Source: an uncultured Pontibacter sp. (GTDB lineage Bacteria > Bacteroidota > Bacteroidia > Cytophagales > Hymenobacteraceae). From it: a stretch of 64,000 bases of DNA. Positions 29,601 to 37,232 of the stretch are shown here, piece by piece. The position numbers were made by a program, and so were the translations under genes. The stretch is from NCBI GenBank assembly GCA_947499125.1, contig CANMMP010000001.1, forward strand, positions 248,001-312,000, given 5' to 3'. Under the pieces are notes generated by a model. The model saw only the letters and a list, made by a program, of their open reading frames with translations, was not told where the DNA came from and made no database searches. Within the stretch, counting starts at the first letter, position 1; each line of letters opens with the position of its first letter.

Positions 29601-30317
29601 GGTTACCTCACCCGCGAACAGGTTCAGGTTATCGATGGTACGGTTAATCGTTTCCGCCATCACCTTAAAGTCACCTGACACCGGGATCTGGAATGTTTCG
29701 TCCAGGTTACCGCGCGAGATGTTCTTAAGTACTTTACCTACTTCGAGTACCGGTACCGCAATCGAATCCACAAGACCGTTGATGTTGTTGATCATGTCCT
29801 TCCAGAAACCGGAAGCGTTCTCAGCAGAAGCACGGGCTTTCAGGTTACCCTCCACACCGGCTACTTTCGAGATACGTGACACCTCGCCACCTACACCACC
29901 GATCATTTCCACCATCGAGTTATAGGCTTCTGCTATTTCAGCAAAAACGTCATTGTTCTGCTTCGTAAGTCGAACGGAGATATCGCCTTTTTTAAAGGCA
30001 TCGAGCGCGTAAAGTACTTTGCTCAACTGCTCGTTTATGTAATCCGGGTTTTGCAACAAGCCCTCTTCTGATTCATTGCTGTTGCCGTTGTTGTTACCAT
30101 TCTTGCGTAACCGGCTCTTGCCATTCTCAGGGGTTGCGTTAACTGGCTCGGGTGGTGTGCCTATTGTTTTGGTAGCGGGAGGTGTATCTGCAACTGCAGT
30201 AGTCTCAGCTTTTTTATTACGTTCGGCCTTTGGAGCCGGAGACGTAGTTGCTGCTTTGCCTTCCACATCACTGATGAGCTTTTCTTTGCTCAACTTCAAG
30301 TTTTTACCTAAGGCCAT
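26622..30317 (-). CDS. Soluble poly-HAMP methyl-accepting chemotaxis protein
   Basis: A 1231-residue receptor with no transmembrane segment or signal peptide. Residues 1-100 are a low-complexity, Lys/Pro/Asn-rich region. Nine HAMP-like units of exactly 92 residues begin at 104, 196, 288, 380, 472, 564, 656, 748 and 840, each marked by a GDL/GNL/GDI turn followed by the [12 protein letters not shown] helix. The C-terminal signalling hairpin (about 930-1180) contains the canonical tip [20 protein letters not shown] then [14 protein letters not shown]. The tail is basic and polar. The HAMP array resembles those of fungal group III hybrid kinases. Stimulus unknown; cytoplasmic sensing is likely. 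First gene of the che operon. Confidence 0.93.
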   Translation of the reverse strand: MALGKNLKLSKEKLISDVEGKAATTSPAPKAERNKKAETTAVADTPPATKTIGTPPEPVNATPENGKSRLRKNGNNNGNSNESEEGLLQNPDYINEQLSKVLYALDAFKKGDISVRLTKQNNDVFAEIAEAYNSMVEMIGGVGGEVSRISKVAGVEGNLKARASAENASGFWKDMINNINGLVDSIAVPVLEVGKVLKNISRGNLDETFQIPVSGDFKVMAETINRTIDNLNLFAGEVTRVALEVGTEGKLGGQASVPNVAGVWKDLTDNVNTMAANLTLQVRDIANVSTAVAKGDLTQKVSVDVKGEIAQLKDNVNQMVDSLNIFADEVTRVAREVGTEGKLGGQAKVPNVGGVWKELTDNVNTMASNLTSQVRDIANVSTAVAKGDLKQKITVNVRGEMADLKENINQMVDSLNIFAGEVTRVAREVGTEGKLGGQANVPKVEGTWKELTENVNLMASNLTLQVRDIANVATAVAKGDLTQKVSVDVKGELGDLKDILNEMVDRLNVFGAEVSRVAREVGTEGILGGQANVPNVGGVWKDLTDNVNYMASNLTSQVRDIANVATAVAKGDLSQKITVNVKGELADLKGNLNQMVDSLNIFADEVTRVAREVGTEGKLGGQAIVPNVAGVWKDLTDHVNTMAANLTLQVRDIANVSTAVAKGDLTQKITVDVKGEMLLLKENINQMVDSLNIFAGEVTRVALEVGTEGKLGGQAIVPNVGGTWKELTDNVNTMASNLTTQVRGIVKVVTAVSKGDLTQKLSLEARGEVAELAETINTMVVDLNRLAGEVSRVARVAGVEGKLTERATLKGVGGSWKELVDTLNDLLESIVTPVLEVSRVVRAISEGDLTQKAEIQTAGDILDMANALNLAVDNLNALLGEINDSSLVVGSSSEEMATKGLDMNKVTLDVALAMQQMAEGAQNQALKTDQAFKLIEEIMKGTKETANRAEVVNKTALLGEESSQIGLKTVAEVVKNMEEISSSAALTAKTIEVLSTRSQEISKSLGVITDIAAQTNLLALNAAIEAARAGEAGRGFAVVAEEIRKLAEGSRKSASEIATLVDDVKKDTASAATAISTMEGRVLKGKNATFEASSAFKNIAASSGETLRTAQDILTATEVQKSSIGDVVKYVEEVVAIAEQTASGTQQVASTAKQLSTSMQELTSSSQNLNDIAADLQISISAFKLIDGNIIFNHSKPQRLTSVPASNNSMKRAQARSQSASNRYGKSGGNN
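27525..30008 (-). repeat. Nine-unit 276-bp tandem HAMP-coding repeat
   Basis: Within the receptor gene, nine consecutive 276-bp units encode 92-residue HAMP modules. The middle five (units 3-7) are nearly identical at the protein level and clearly similar at the DNA level; units 1, 2, 8 and 9 are more divergent. Confidence 0.93.
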
Positions 30318-30423
30318 ATGTGTTTTGTTGAGTTGCTTTTAGTATTATACTGTATAGGTATAGAGAACATGGGTTACCCGCTGCAGTAGTATTGCTTGCA
30401 AAAGGTAATCTGCGCAATTTAAT

Positions 30424-30431
30424 CAAATATA
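30424..30431 (-). promoter_or_regulatory. Candidate promoter of the che operon (TATATTTG)
   Basis: An exact TAnnTTTG match on the minus strand lies about 107 bp upstream of the receptor start and downstream of parA. The che genes may therefore be transcribed independently of parA. Confidence 0.5.
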
Positions 30432-30462
30432 ATGATTCGTTCAAATGCTGTTATTGACATTA

Positions 30463-31209
30463 TTAAAGGGCTACAAACTCATCGGCTAATGCCTTATAAT
30501 CTTTGGCGCCATTCGAGCTTGCATCATAATCAAGTACGCTGCGTCCGAAAGATGGTGCTTCGGCAAGCTTAACATTCAAGCGGATATACTGTTTAAAAAT
30601 ATACTCTTTTATGTTCTGCTGAAGGTAATCCAACACCTCCTGGCTTAGCTTTCTTCGTACATCAAACATCACCACTACGATGCCTTTTATTTTAAGTTTC
30701 GGGTTGAACGCTTTTTTTACTTTATTGACCGTATTTAATATCTGATCGAGCCCCTGCAGCGTCAAAACTTCCATTTGCAAAGGTATAAGCACTTCGTTTG
30801 CTGCCGAAAGGGCATTAAGCGTAAGTACCGAGAGTGACGGGGGACAATCAATCAGGATGTAATCAAAGCCTTTCAGGCTGTCGAGCATCGTTTTAAGGAA
30901 TTTCTCCCTTTCCGGCTGCGATACTAATGATATCTCAATATCTACCAGGTCATTTGAGCCGGGTGCGATCCAGAGCCCGTCTTTTTCAACAAGCACATCC
31001 TGCAGCGAGGCATTACCTAAAAAGGCATCAGCCAGGGTAGATTTAGGCTCTGTTATAGCCAGCGAATAAGATAAATTACTTTGTGGGTCCAGGTCGACGA
31101 GCAGAACACGTTTGCCTAACTTGTTGAGCGCACTACCCAGATTTATAGTTGTTGTGGTTTTACCTGTGCCGCCCTTTTGGTTGATGACGGCTAACGTGGT
31201 TGTTGCCAT
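30463..31209 (-). CDS. ParA/Soj-family ATPase
   Basis: A 248-residue deviant Walker A ATPase with NQKGGTGKTTTTINLG, Walker A' LVDLDPQSNLS and Walker B DYILIDCPPSL. It has the compact length of chromosomal Soj without an N-terminal HTH. ParA proteins position plasmids, chromosomes or protein clusters by oscillating on the nucleoid. No parB follows it; instead it lies 145 bp upstream of a soluble chemoreceptor operon on the same strand. It could be the chromosomal Soj whose parB is elsewhere, or a positioning factor for the chemosensory cluster (inferred). Confidence 0.88.
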   Translation of the reverse strand: MATTTLAVINQKGGTGKTTTTINLGSALNKLGKRVLLVDLDPQSNLSYSLAITEPKSTLADAFLGNASLQDVLVEKDGLWIAPGSNDLVDIEISLVSQPEREKFLKTMLDSLKGFDYILIDCPPSLSVLTLNALSAANEVLIPLQMEVLTLQGLDQILNTVNKVKKAFNPKLKIKGIVVVMFDVRRKLSQEVLDYLQQNIKEYIFKQYIRLNVKLAEAPSFGRSVLDYDASSNGAKDYKALADEFVAL

Positions 31210-31272
31210 TTTGTATGTGTTGCGTTAATTAGCAGCCTCTAATCTAAGTATAAAATAGGCGTAAGCCAAAAT

Positions 31273-31767
31273 TTAAAGTATAGCCGATACGTTTGAGCCC
31301 GCTGTTTTGCCTGTTGTAATATAGATATCACTCCATTTTTCAAGCTCCATTGAAACTGCCAGCGCCTGGGCAGGTTGTAGGTATGGCAAGCTGGTATCGA
31401 GCAGGCTGCGGGTAAATTGAGTGAGGCCGGGGTTGTGCGAAATCAGCAATACATTCTTCACTTTATCCGGCAGGTTACTTAAACTATGAAACAGTTGCGA
31501 CTCTATAGGGTTATATAGGTCTGGTAGGTAATTTATGTTCTCCGGATCGAAGTATAAGCGCTTGGCAAGTATACGGGCAGTATCGCTTGCGCGCCTTGCC
31601 GGGCTGGCAAGTATAGCATCTGCTTTCAGGTAATGTTCGCGTAGCCACTTGCCTGTTTCGTTTGCCTGCCGTATACCTTCAGGTGTAAGCTCCCGCTCAA
31701 AATCAGGTTGTAAAGGATAAGGGTCGTAGGTTTCTGCGTGCCGACAGATCAAAACGTATCTCTGCAT
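31273..31767 (-). CDS. SixA-like histidine phosphatase
   Basis: A 164-residue member of the histidine phosphatase superfamily. The nucleophile motif is CRHAETYDP, the basic residues lie in SPARRASDTARIL, and the second histidine is in LLISHNPGLTQF. SixA proteins dephosphorylate phosphohistidine on Hpt or PTS proteins. It lies just upstream of parA on the same strand (63-bp gap). A link with the CheA Hpt domain is possible but only a guess. Size and catalytic residues are normal. Confidence 0.85.
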   Translation of the reverse strand: MQRYVLICRHAETYDPYPLQPDFERELTPEGIRQANETGKWLREHYLKADAILASPARRASDTARILAKRLYFDPENINYLPDLYNPIESQLFHSLSNLPDKVKNVLLISHNPGLTQFTRSLLDTSLPYLQPAQALAVSMELEKWSDIYITTGKTAGSNVSAIL

Positions 31768-31934
31768 AAAAAATATTGATGTAGCCGTACAGTTGTTTAA
31801 AGGTACAAAAATGGAGTTTTACAAGTATAAATCAAGCCTTATTAAACCTATGTTATAGGCCAGAGGTTGTATTTGTAAGAAAAAAAATATGAACTTTGGG
31901 CAATTCAGTGCCTCCAACGGTTTTAAAATATAGG

Positions 31935-34349
31935 ATGATAAAAAATTTAGTCATAGTAGAGTCGCCTGCCAAGGCCAAGACAATTGAGGGTTATTTAGGG
32001 AAGGATTTTATCGTAAAGTCAAGCTTCGGCCATGTACGCGACCTGCCTAAAGACAATAACGCCATCGACATCGAAAATGGGTTTAAGCCAACTTATGTTA
32101 TCAGCAGCGATAAAAAAGAGGTAATAGCCCAGTTACGCAAACTGGCAAAAGAGGCTGAGACTGTATGGCTTGCATCGGATGATGACCGGGAAGGAGAAGC
32201 CATTTCGTGGCACTTAACTGAGGCACTGAACCTGAATGATTCCAAAACACGCCGTATTGTTTTCCGTGAGATAACGAAGAATGCTATACTTAATGCGATC
32301 AGTTCGCCGAGAAGTATAGACATGGACCTGGTGAACGCACAGCAGGCCCGACGCATACTCGATCGCCTGGTAGGTTTCGAGTTATCGCCGGTGCTTTGGA
32401 AAAAGATAAAAACTGGTTTATCTGCGGGGCGTGTGCAATCGGTTGCAGTACGTTTGGTTGTAGAGCGCGAGCGCGAAGTTGAGCGTTTTAAAGCGGAGTC
32501 GGCTTTTAAGATTACTGCTGCATTTGATGTGCAGGGCAAAACACTGGATGCCGAATTACCAGCTAGGTTTAAAACAGAAGATGAAGCACAGGCTTTCCTG
32601 GAGCAATGCATTGGCGCAGCGTATACTATAGAGAACCTGGAGAAGAAGCCACTGAAGCGTAGCCCTGCTCCTCCCTTCACTACTTCAACCCTGCAGCAGG
32701 AAGCCAGCCGTAAACTATACTTCTCGGTTGCACAAACCATGTCGGTGGCCCAGAAGCTATACGAATCTGGTAAGATATCTTACATGCGTACCGACTCGGT
32801 AAACCTGTCGGAAGAGGCGATTGCCGGTGCGAGTTCAGCTATCCGTAATTCGTTTGGAGAGAACTATATTAAGAATCGCCGTTTTAAAACAAAATCATCG
32901 GGAGCACAGGAAGCGCACGAAGCCATCAGGCCAACTGACTTCTCGCAATTAACTGCCAGCAAAGACCGTAATGAGCAGCGCCTGTACGAACTTATCTGGA
33001 AGCGCGCTATCGCCTCGCAAATGGCTGATGCTGAGATCGAAAAAACAACTGCAACTATAGGTATCTCGTCGCAGCCAAGTCAAAAACTACAAGCTAATGG
33101 CGAGGTCATCAAATTTGAAGGTTTCCTTAAAGTATACATCGAATCGAAAGATGATGATGAGACCGATGATGACGTGAAAGGCATGTTGCCTCCGTTATCG
33201 GTTGGGCAAACTATAAGCCTGCGCCAAATGCTGGCTACGCAGCGTTACTCTCGTCCGGCTGCTCGTTACACCGAAGCCAGCCTGGTTAAAAAGCTGGAGG
33301 AAATGGGCATTGGACGACCATCAACTTACGCGCCCACTATTTCAACTATACAGAAGCGTGGTTATGTTGAGAAAGATACCCGTGAAGGCAAAGAACGTGC
33401 TTACCGGGTACTTACCTTACAAAAGGATAGTATAAATTCTCAGACCAAGACAGAGATAACAGGAGCCGAAAAAGCAAAACTATTCCCAACGGATATGGCC
33501 ATGGTTGTGAACGACTTCCTGGTGGAGCACTTCCCTACTGTTATCGACTATTCGTTTACGGCAAAAGTTGAGGCTGAATTTGACGAGATAGCGCAAGGCA
33601 ACGAAGAATGGAAATCGATGCTCGAAAAATTTTATGAGAAGTTTCATAAGCGCATCGAATCGAGTGAAAGTATAAATCGTGCCGATGTATCGGGCGCACG
33701 CGACCTGGGCACTGACCCTGCTACAGGCAAGTCGGTTATTGCAAAGCTTGGTCGTTTCGGGCCGTATGTGCAGTTAGGCGAGGAAGATCCGGAAACAGGT
33801 GTAAAGCCAACCTATGCCAGCTTGCGCAAAGGGCAGTTCCTGGAAAGTATAAGCCTGGAAGATGCACTGGAGTTGTTTAAGCTGCCTCGCGTGGTAGGTA
33901 CTTACGAAGAAAAGGAAATGAAGGCGGCTATCGGTCGTTTTGGTCCTTATATCAGCCATGCCGGTAAATTTGTATCTCTGCCAAAGCACCTGGACCCGAT
34001 GCTGGTCACCCCGGAAGAAGCGATCGAACTGATAGAACAGAAGCGTAAGGCGGAGGCTGAAAAACTGATCAAGTCGTTTGATGAAAACCCGGATGTGCAG
34101 GTACTGAACGGACGTTACGGCCCTTATATAGTGGTTGGTAAAAAGAACGTGAAGATACCAAAAGGTAAAGAACCACTGGACCTTACACTGCAAGAGTGCC
34201 TGGACCTGGCAGAAGCTACACCTGATAAAAAAGGCAAAGGCGGCTTTAAAAAGAAAGCGGAAGCTACTACCGAAAAGAAAGCGACGACAAGTAAAGCCCC
34301 GGCTAAAAAAGCGCCTGCTAAAAAGGGTGCTACCAAAGCAAAGAAATAA
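31935..34349 (+). CDS. topA: DNA topoisomerase I (TopA)
   Basis: About 804 residues. The toprim domain opens with VESPAKAKTIEGYLG and contains SDDDREGEA. The active-site Tyr lies in SYMRTDSVNLS. Type IA core motifs such as GIGRPSTYAPTIS follow. The C-terminus holds repeated topoisomerase I C-terminal units (GRFGPYVQLGEE, GRFGPYISHAGKFVSL, GRYGPYIVVGKKNVKI) instead of Cys4 zinc fingers, then a Lys/Ala-rich tail of about 45 residues. The start is taken at MIKNLVIVES (31935), where the conserved N-terminus begins. It relaxes negative supercoils and is essential in most bacteria. Confidence 0.94.
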   Translation: MIKNLVIVESPAKAKTIEGYLGKDFIVKSSFGHVRDLPKDNNAIDIENGFKPTYVISSDKKEVIAQLRKLAKEAETVWLASDDDREGEAISWHLTEALNLNDSKTRRIVFREITKNAILNAISSPRSIDMDLVNAQQARRILDRLVGFELSPVLWKKIKTGLSAGRVQSVAVRLVVEREREVERFKAESAFKITAAFDVQGKTLDAELPARFKTEDEAQAFLEQCIGAAYTIENLEKKPLKRSPAPPFTTSTLQQEASRKLYFSVAQTMSVAQKLYESGKISYMRTDSVNLSEEAIAGASSAIRNSFGENYIKNRRFKTKSSGAQEAHEAIRPTDFSQLTASKDRNEQRLYELIWKRAIASQMADAEIEKTTATIGISSQPSQKLQANGEVIKFEGFLKVYIESKDDDETDDDVKGMLPPLSVGQTISLRQMLATQRYSRPAARYTEASLVKKLEEMGIGRPSTYAPTISTIQKRGYVEKDTREGKERAYRVLTLQKDSINSQTKTEITGAEKAKLFPTDMAMVVNDFLVEHFPTVIDYSFTAKVEAEFDEIAQGNEEWKSMLEKFYEKFHKRIESSESINRADVSGARDLGTDPATGKSVIAKLGRFGPYVQLGEEDPETGVKPTYASLRKGQFLESISLEDALELFKLPRVVGTYEEKEMKAAIGRFGPYISHAGKFVSLPKHLDPMLVTPEEAIELIEQKRKAEAEKLIKSFDENPDVQVLNGRYGPYIVVGKKNVKIPKGKEPLDLTLQECLDLAEATPDKKGKGGFKKKAEATTEKKATTSKAPAKKAPAKKGATKAKK

Positions 34350-34371
34350 GCTTTTGAAGCAATACAAAACT

Positions 34372-34407
34372 ATAAAGCGCAGCAGGTTTATACTTGTTGC
34401 GCTTTAT
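34372..34407 (+). terminator. Terminator of topA
   Basis: A hairpin (ATAAAGCGCAGCA with TGTTGCGCTTTAT, one wobble) is followed by TTTTATAC just after the topA stop codon. Confidence 0.75.
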
Positions 34408-34481
34408 TTTTATACTTCTCGCAAACCTATAGTTACAATAATTGTCCGTACCTTAAAATCATCAACAAAGTATAAACTTAC

Positions 34482-34979
34482 ATGAAAATAGGTTTGCTCT
34501 CCGACACACACTCTTACCTCGACGACCAGATAACAAGGTTACTGACCGGCTGCGATGAGATATGGCATGCCGGCGATTTCGGAAGTATAGAAGTATCGGA
34601 CAGATTAAACGAAATAGCTCCGCTGCGTGGCGTATATGGAAATATTGATGATGCGGCTATCCGGCAGGTGCACCCAAAAGTAAACCGCTTTACACTTAAC
34701 GGGCTTGATGTGATGATGACACACATTGGCGGCTACCCTGGCAAATACCACCCCGATGTGAGGTCTGAGATAAAACTTAATCCGCCACAGCTATACATTA
34801 CCGGCCACTCGCATATACTTAAAATTATGCCCGATAAAAGCCTGAACAACCTGCTGCACATTAACCCGGGAGCTGCCGGCAAGCATGGTTTCCATAAGGT
34901 GCGTACGATGGTGCGGTTCAGTATAAACGATGGAAAGGTGGCCGACCTGCAGGTGATTGAGTTAGGCAAGCGAGCATAA
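34482..34979 (+). CDS. YfcE/MJ0936-family metallophosphoesterase
   Basis: A 165-residue calcineurin-like phosphoesterase. The metal-binding motifs are in order: GLLSDTHSYLDDQ, WHAGDFG, YGNIDD, MMTHIGGYP and ITGHSHI. Length equals that of the single-domain YfcE family of manganese-dependent phosphodiesterases. The physiological substrate is not known. It is monocistronic and follows topA by about 130 bp. Confidence 0.9.
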   Translation: MKIGLLSDTHSYLDDQITRLLTGCDEIWHAGDFGSIEVSDRLNEIAPLRGVYGNIDDAAIRQVHPKVNRFTLNGLDVMMTHIGGYPGKYHPDVRSEIKLNPPQLYITGHSHILKIMPDKSLNNLLHINPGAAGKHGFHKVRTMVRFSINDGKVADLQVIELGKRA

Positions 34980-35088
34980 AAAAAGTGTGCCTGCTATTGC
35001 AAACACACTCTAAAGTCTTTCTAAAACCCGCCAACCCAAGCTTTCACAGCGTTGGCAGGCAGATGGTTTTACTTTGCCGTAAAAAAGA

Positions 35089-35277
35089 TTACTCAGCTGA
35101 AGCTTCAGCAGTTTCTTCTTTCTTGTTTTTCGGAGCTTCACCGAACTGAGCACGCAGCTCGTCCATGTCAACATTCTTAATAACTGGTGTTAATAAAAGG
35201 CGCTTAATAGCGGAAACTTTGTTGTTAGCTCTTGCCTTATTTTTACGGTCTTTTCTTTTAAGTCTAGTAACTCCCAT
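35089..35277 (-). CDS. Small basic conserved protein (62 aa)
   Basis: A 62-residue, highly basic protein beginning MGVTRLKRKDRKNKARANN, then KRLLLTPVIKNVDMDELRAQF and an acidic, Ala/Glu-rich tail. The charge pattern suggests RNA or ribosome association, but I do not recognise a characterised family. The frame can be extended upstream to 35349, but the extension is hydrophobic and is interrupted by a TACTTTTG promoter at 35303-35310, so I place the start at 35277. Similar small proteins appear to be kept in related Bacteroidota (from memory, not verified). Confidence 0.7.
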   Translation of the reverse strand: MGVTRLKRKDRKNKARANNKVSAIKRLLLTPVIKNVDMDELRAQFGEAPKNKKEETAEASAE

Positions 35278-35302
35278 CGTTGCAATAATTTTATTTGAAC
35301 GG

Positions 35303-35310
35303 CAAAAGTA
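35303..35310 (-). promoter_or_regulatory. Candidate -7 promoter element (TACTTTTG)
   Basis: An exact TAnnTTTG match lies 26 bp upstream of the 62-residue gene start and inside its apparent upstream frame extension. It supports the shorter start. Confidence 0.5.
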
Positions 35311-35374
35311 AGTTATTAATTTTACAATGTAAAGTATTTTTCGAAGCAAATTCTCTATTTCTAACCATATCTAT

Positions 35375-36397
35375 ATGCAATCCATAACCGACCTGCGGTC
35401 AGATACTGTTACCAAACCAACACAAGCCATGCTGCAGGCAATGTTTGCAGCACCCGTTGGCGACGACGTGTACGAAGAAGACCCTACTGTAAATGCCCTG
35501 GAAGCGAAAACAGCCGCTATGTTCGGTATGGAAGCCGGTCTTTTCTGCCCATCGGGCACTATGACCAACCAGATAGCCATAAAAGCACACACGCAACCTC
35601 TAACTGAAGTTATCTGCGACATTACTTCGCATATTTACCAGTATGAAGGTGGTGGCATCATGTTCAACTCCGGAGCATCGGTAGCGCTGGTGCACGGCGA
35701 GCGGGGCAAAATGACACCCGAACAGGTAGCAGCCCATATTCGTCCTGATAACATACATTACCCTCCTACTAAACTCGTATCACTGGAGAATACCTGTAAC
35801 AAAGGCGGTGGCGCGTTTTATACGTTAGACGAAATAGCAGCTATATCGGCTGTTTGTAAAGAGAACAGCCTTGCCCTGCACCTGGATGGCGCGCGTGTTT
35901 TTAATGCGCTGGTAGCATCCGGAGATGATGCCCGGCAGTATGGGTTATACTTCGATAGCATTTCAGTGTGTTTAAGCAAGGGCCTTGGCACTCCGGTGGG
36001 TTCGGTGCTGTTGGGTAACCGCGACTTTATAAAGTATAGCCGCAGGGTTCGTAAAGCCTTAGGCGGTGGCATGCGGCAGGCAGGTTACCTGGCTGCAGCT
36101 GGTATCTATGCCCTTGACAATAACATCAGCAGGTTAGAAGAAGACCACCACAAAGCTAAATTGCTGGAAGAAGCTCTACTGCAAACGAACTATGTAGAAA
36201 GTGTGCTGCCAGTACAAACCAACATAGTCATATTTAAACTCAACCATAAGTATAACGATGCCGCTTTCATTAACACCTTAGGCGAACAGAATATAAAAGC
36301 CTCTGCCTTTGGTCCTCAGATGATCCGGTTTGTAACACACTTAGATGTGACCGACGAGATGCTGGATCATACTATAAATGTACTTAAGTCGCTGTAA
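35375..36397 (+). CDS. Low-specificity L-threonine aldolase
   Basis: A 340-residue PLP enzyme of fold type I. The N-terminus carries DLRSDTVTKPTQAMLQAM, and the PLP Lys lies in SVCLSKGLGTPVGSVLLG. FCPSGTMTNQIAIKAH and LHLDGARVFNA complete the signature. It cleaves L-threonine and allo-threonine to glycine and acetaldehyde. Full length and intact. It is divergent from the small basic gene, with which it shares an upstream region of about 100 bp. Confidence 0.9.
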   Translation: MQSITDLRSDTVTKPTQAMLQAMFAAPVGDDVYEEDPTVNALEAKTAAMFGMEAGLFCPSGTMTNQIAIKAHTQPLTEVICDITSHIYQYEGGGIMFNSGASVALVHGERGKMTPEQVAAHIRPDNIHYPPTKLVSLENTCNKGGGAFYTLDEIAAISAVCKENSLALHLDGARVFNALVASGDDARQYGLYFDSISVCLSKGLGTPVGSVLLGNRDFIKYSRRVRKALGGGMRQAGYLAAAGIYALDNNISRLEEDHHKAKLLEEALLQTNYVESVLPVQTNIVIFKLNHKYNDAAFINTLGEQNIKASAFGPQMIRFVTHLDVTDEMLDHTINVLKSL

Positions 36398-36414
36398 GTT
36401 ATAACCAAGCTTTA

Positions 36415-36464
36415 CTCCTCTCCCGAAACAAGTCCGGGATCAGCGACTTGTTTAAGGAGGGGAG
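36415..36464. repeat. Imperfect palindrome after threonine aldolase
   Basis: A 20-bp inverted repeat (36415-36434 with 36445-36464, two or three mismatches) has a 10-nt loop and CTCC/GGAG ends. Those ends resemble the ends of the MITE-like element at 56325-56462, so it may be a relic of a dispersed repeat or simply a terminator. Confidence 0.55.
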
Positions 36465-36494
36465 CTTTTAATTACATCTTCATAAATCAACCAA

Positions 36495-36576
36495 TGCCAT
36501 TACGAACAGAGTGAGAAGTCTATTTTAGGCATCAAATAGCAACCTAAATAGATTCCTCCTCTCGTCGAGATCACAA
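36495..36576. repeat. Short intergenic repeat with degenerate terminal inverted repeats
   Basis: An 82-bp element runs from TGCCATTACGAACAGAGTGAG to a matching degenerate inverted end (ATTCCTCCTCTCGTCGAGATC). The ends resemble the widespread intergenic family beginning GTCATTNCGAACG that folds into a hairpin. It carries no gene. It separates the threonine aldolase and glycosylase genes. Confidence 0.6.
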
Positions 36577-36598
36577 CTCCTACTCTACCTATAAAACT

Positions 36599-37225
36599 AT
36601 GACAAAACCCTCTCCTCTTGCACCGGAAATAATGGCTATACTTGGGCAGGATCCTGTACTGGAAAAAATAATCAGAAATGGACACCCGCTAAAATCGTCC
36701 AGGTCCGAAGATCTATACTTTAAACTGCTTAGCGCCATCGTTTCGCAGCAACTATCCACCAAGGCAGCAGCAACTATTTTTGCCCGCTTCACTTCGTTAT
36801 ACCCGGATAATTATCCCCATCCTGAACTGGTATTACAGACTACAGATGAGATGTTGCGCAGTGCGGGTTTATCTTTTCAGAAGATAGGCTATGTGCAGAA
36901 CGTGGCTGTATTTGCCTCCGAAGATAAGCTGGAACATGTTACCATAGATGCACTGGAAGACGAAGCGTTGATCTTACACCTGACTCAAATAAAAGGAGTT
37001 GGCCGCTGGACCGTAGAAATGCTGCTGATGTTTGCTCTGGAACGCCCTGATGTTTTCCCGGTTGATGACCTGGGCATACAAAACGCCATGAAACGACACT
37101 ATAACCTGGACGAAACCGGTAAGCCGCTGAAACTACGCATGCAGGAAATAGCTGAGAACTGGCGCCCTTACAGAACTATAGCAAGTAAATACCTGTGGCA
37201 ATCGCTGGACAACATACCGAAGTAA
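36599..37225 (+). CDS. DNA-3-methyladenine glycosylase (AlkA-like HhH-GPD)
   Basis: A 208-residue base-excision glycosylase. It has SAIVSQQLSTKAAATIF, the helix-hairpin-helix LTQIKGVGRWTVEMLLMF and the catalytic Asp in PVDDLGIQNAM. It lacks the N-terminal domain of E. coli AlkA, as is normal for the short bacterial and archaeal form. It excises alkylated purines. No iron-sulfur Cys cluster is present, which argues against an Nth/MutY-type enzyme. Confidence 0.9.
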   Translation: MTKPSPLAPEIMAILGQDPVLEKIIRNGHPLKSSRSEDLYFKLLSAIVSQQLSTKAAATIFARFTSLYPDNYPHPELVLQTTDEMLRSAGLSFQKIGYVQNVAVFASEDKLEHVTIDALEDEALILHLTQIKGVGRWTVEMLLMFALERPDVFPVDDLGIQNAMKRHYNLDETGKPLKLRMQEIAENWRPYRTIASKYLWQSLDNIPK

Positions 37226-37232
37226 GTATAGC

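Noticed and set aside
27787..29925. Series of open frames on the plus strand opposite the HAMP array
   Set aside because: They repeat with the 276-bp period of the HAMP-coding strand and have low-complexity Ser/Thr/Pro translations; they are antisense shadows of the repeat.
27525..30008. Possible CRISPR-like array
   Set aside because: The periodic repeats are 276 bp, contiguous and encode HAMP domains; there are no unique spacers.
31896..31934. Longer TopA start
   Set aside because: The extra 13 residues precede the conserved MIKNLVIVES start and have no supporting signal.
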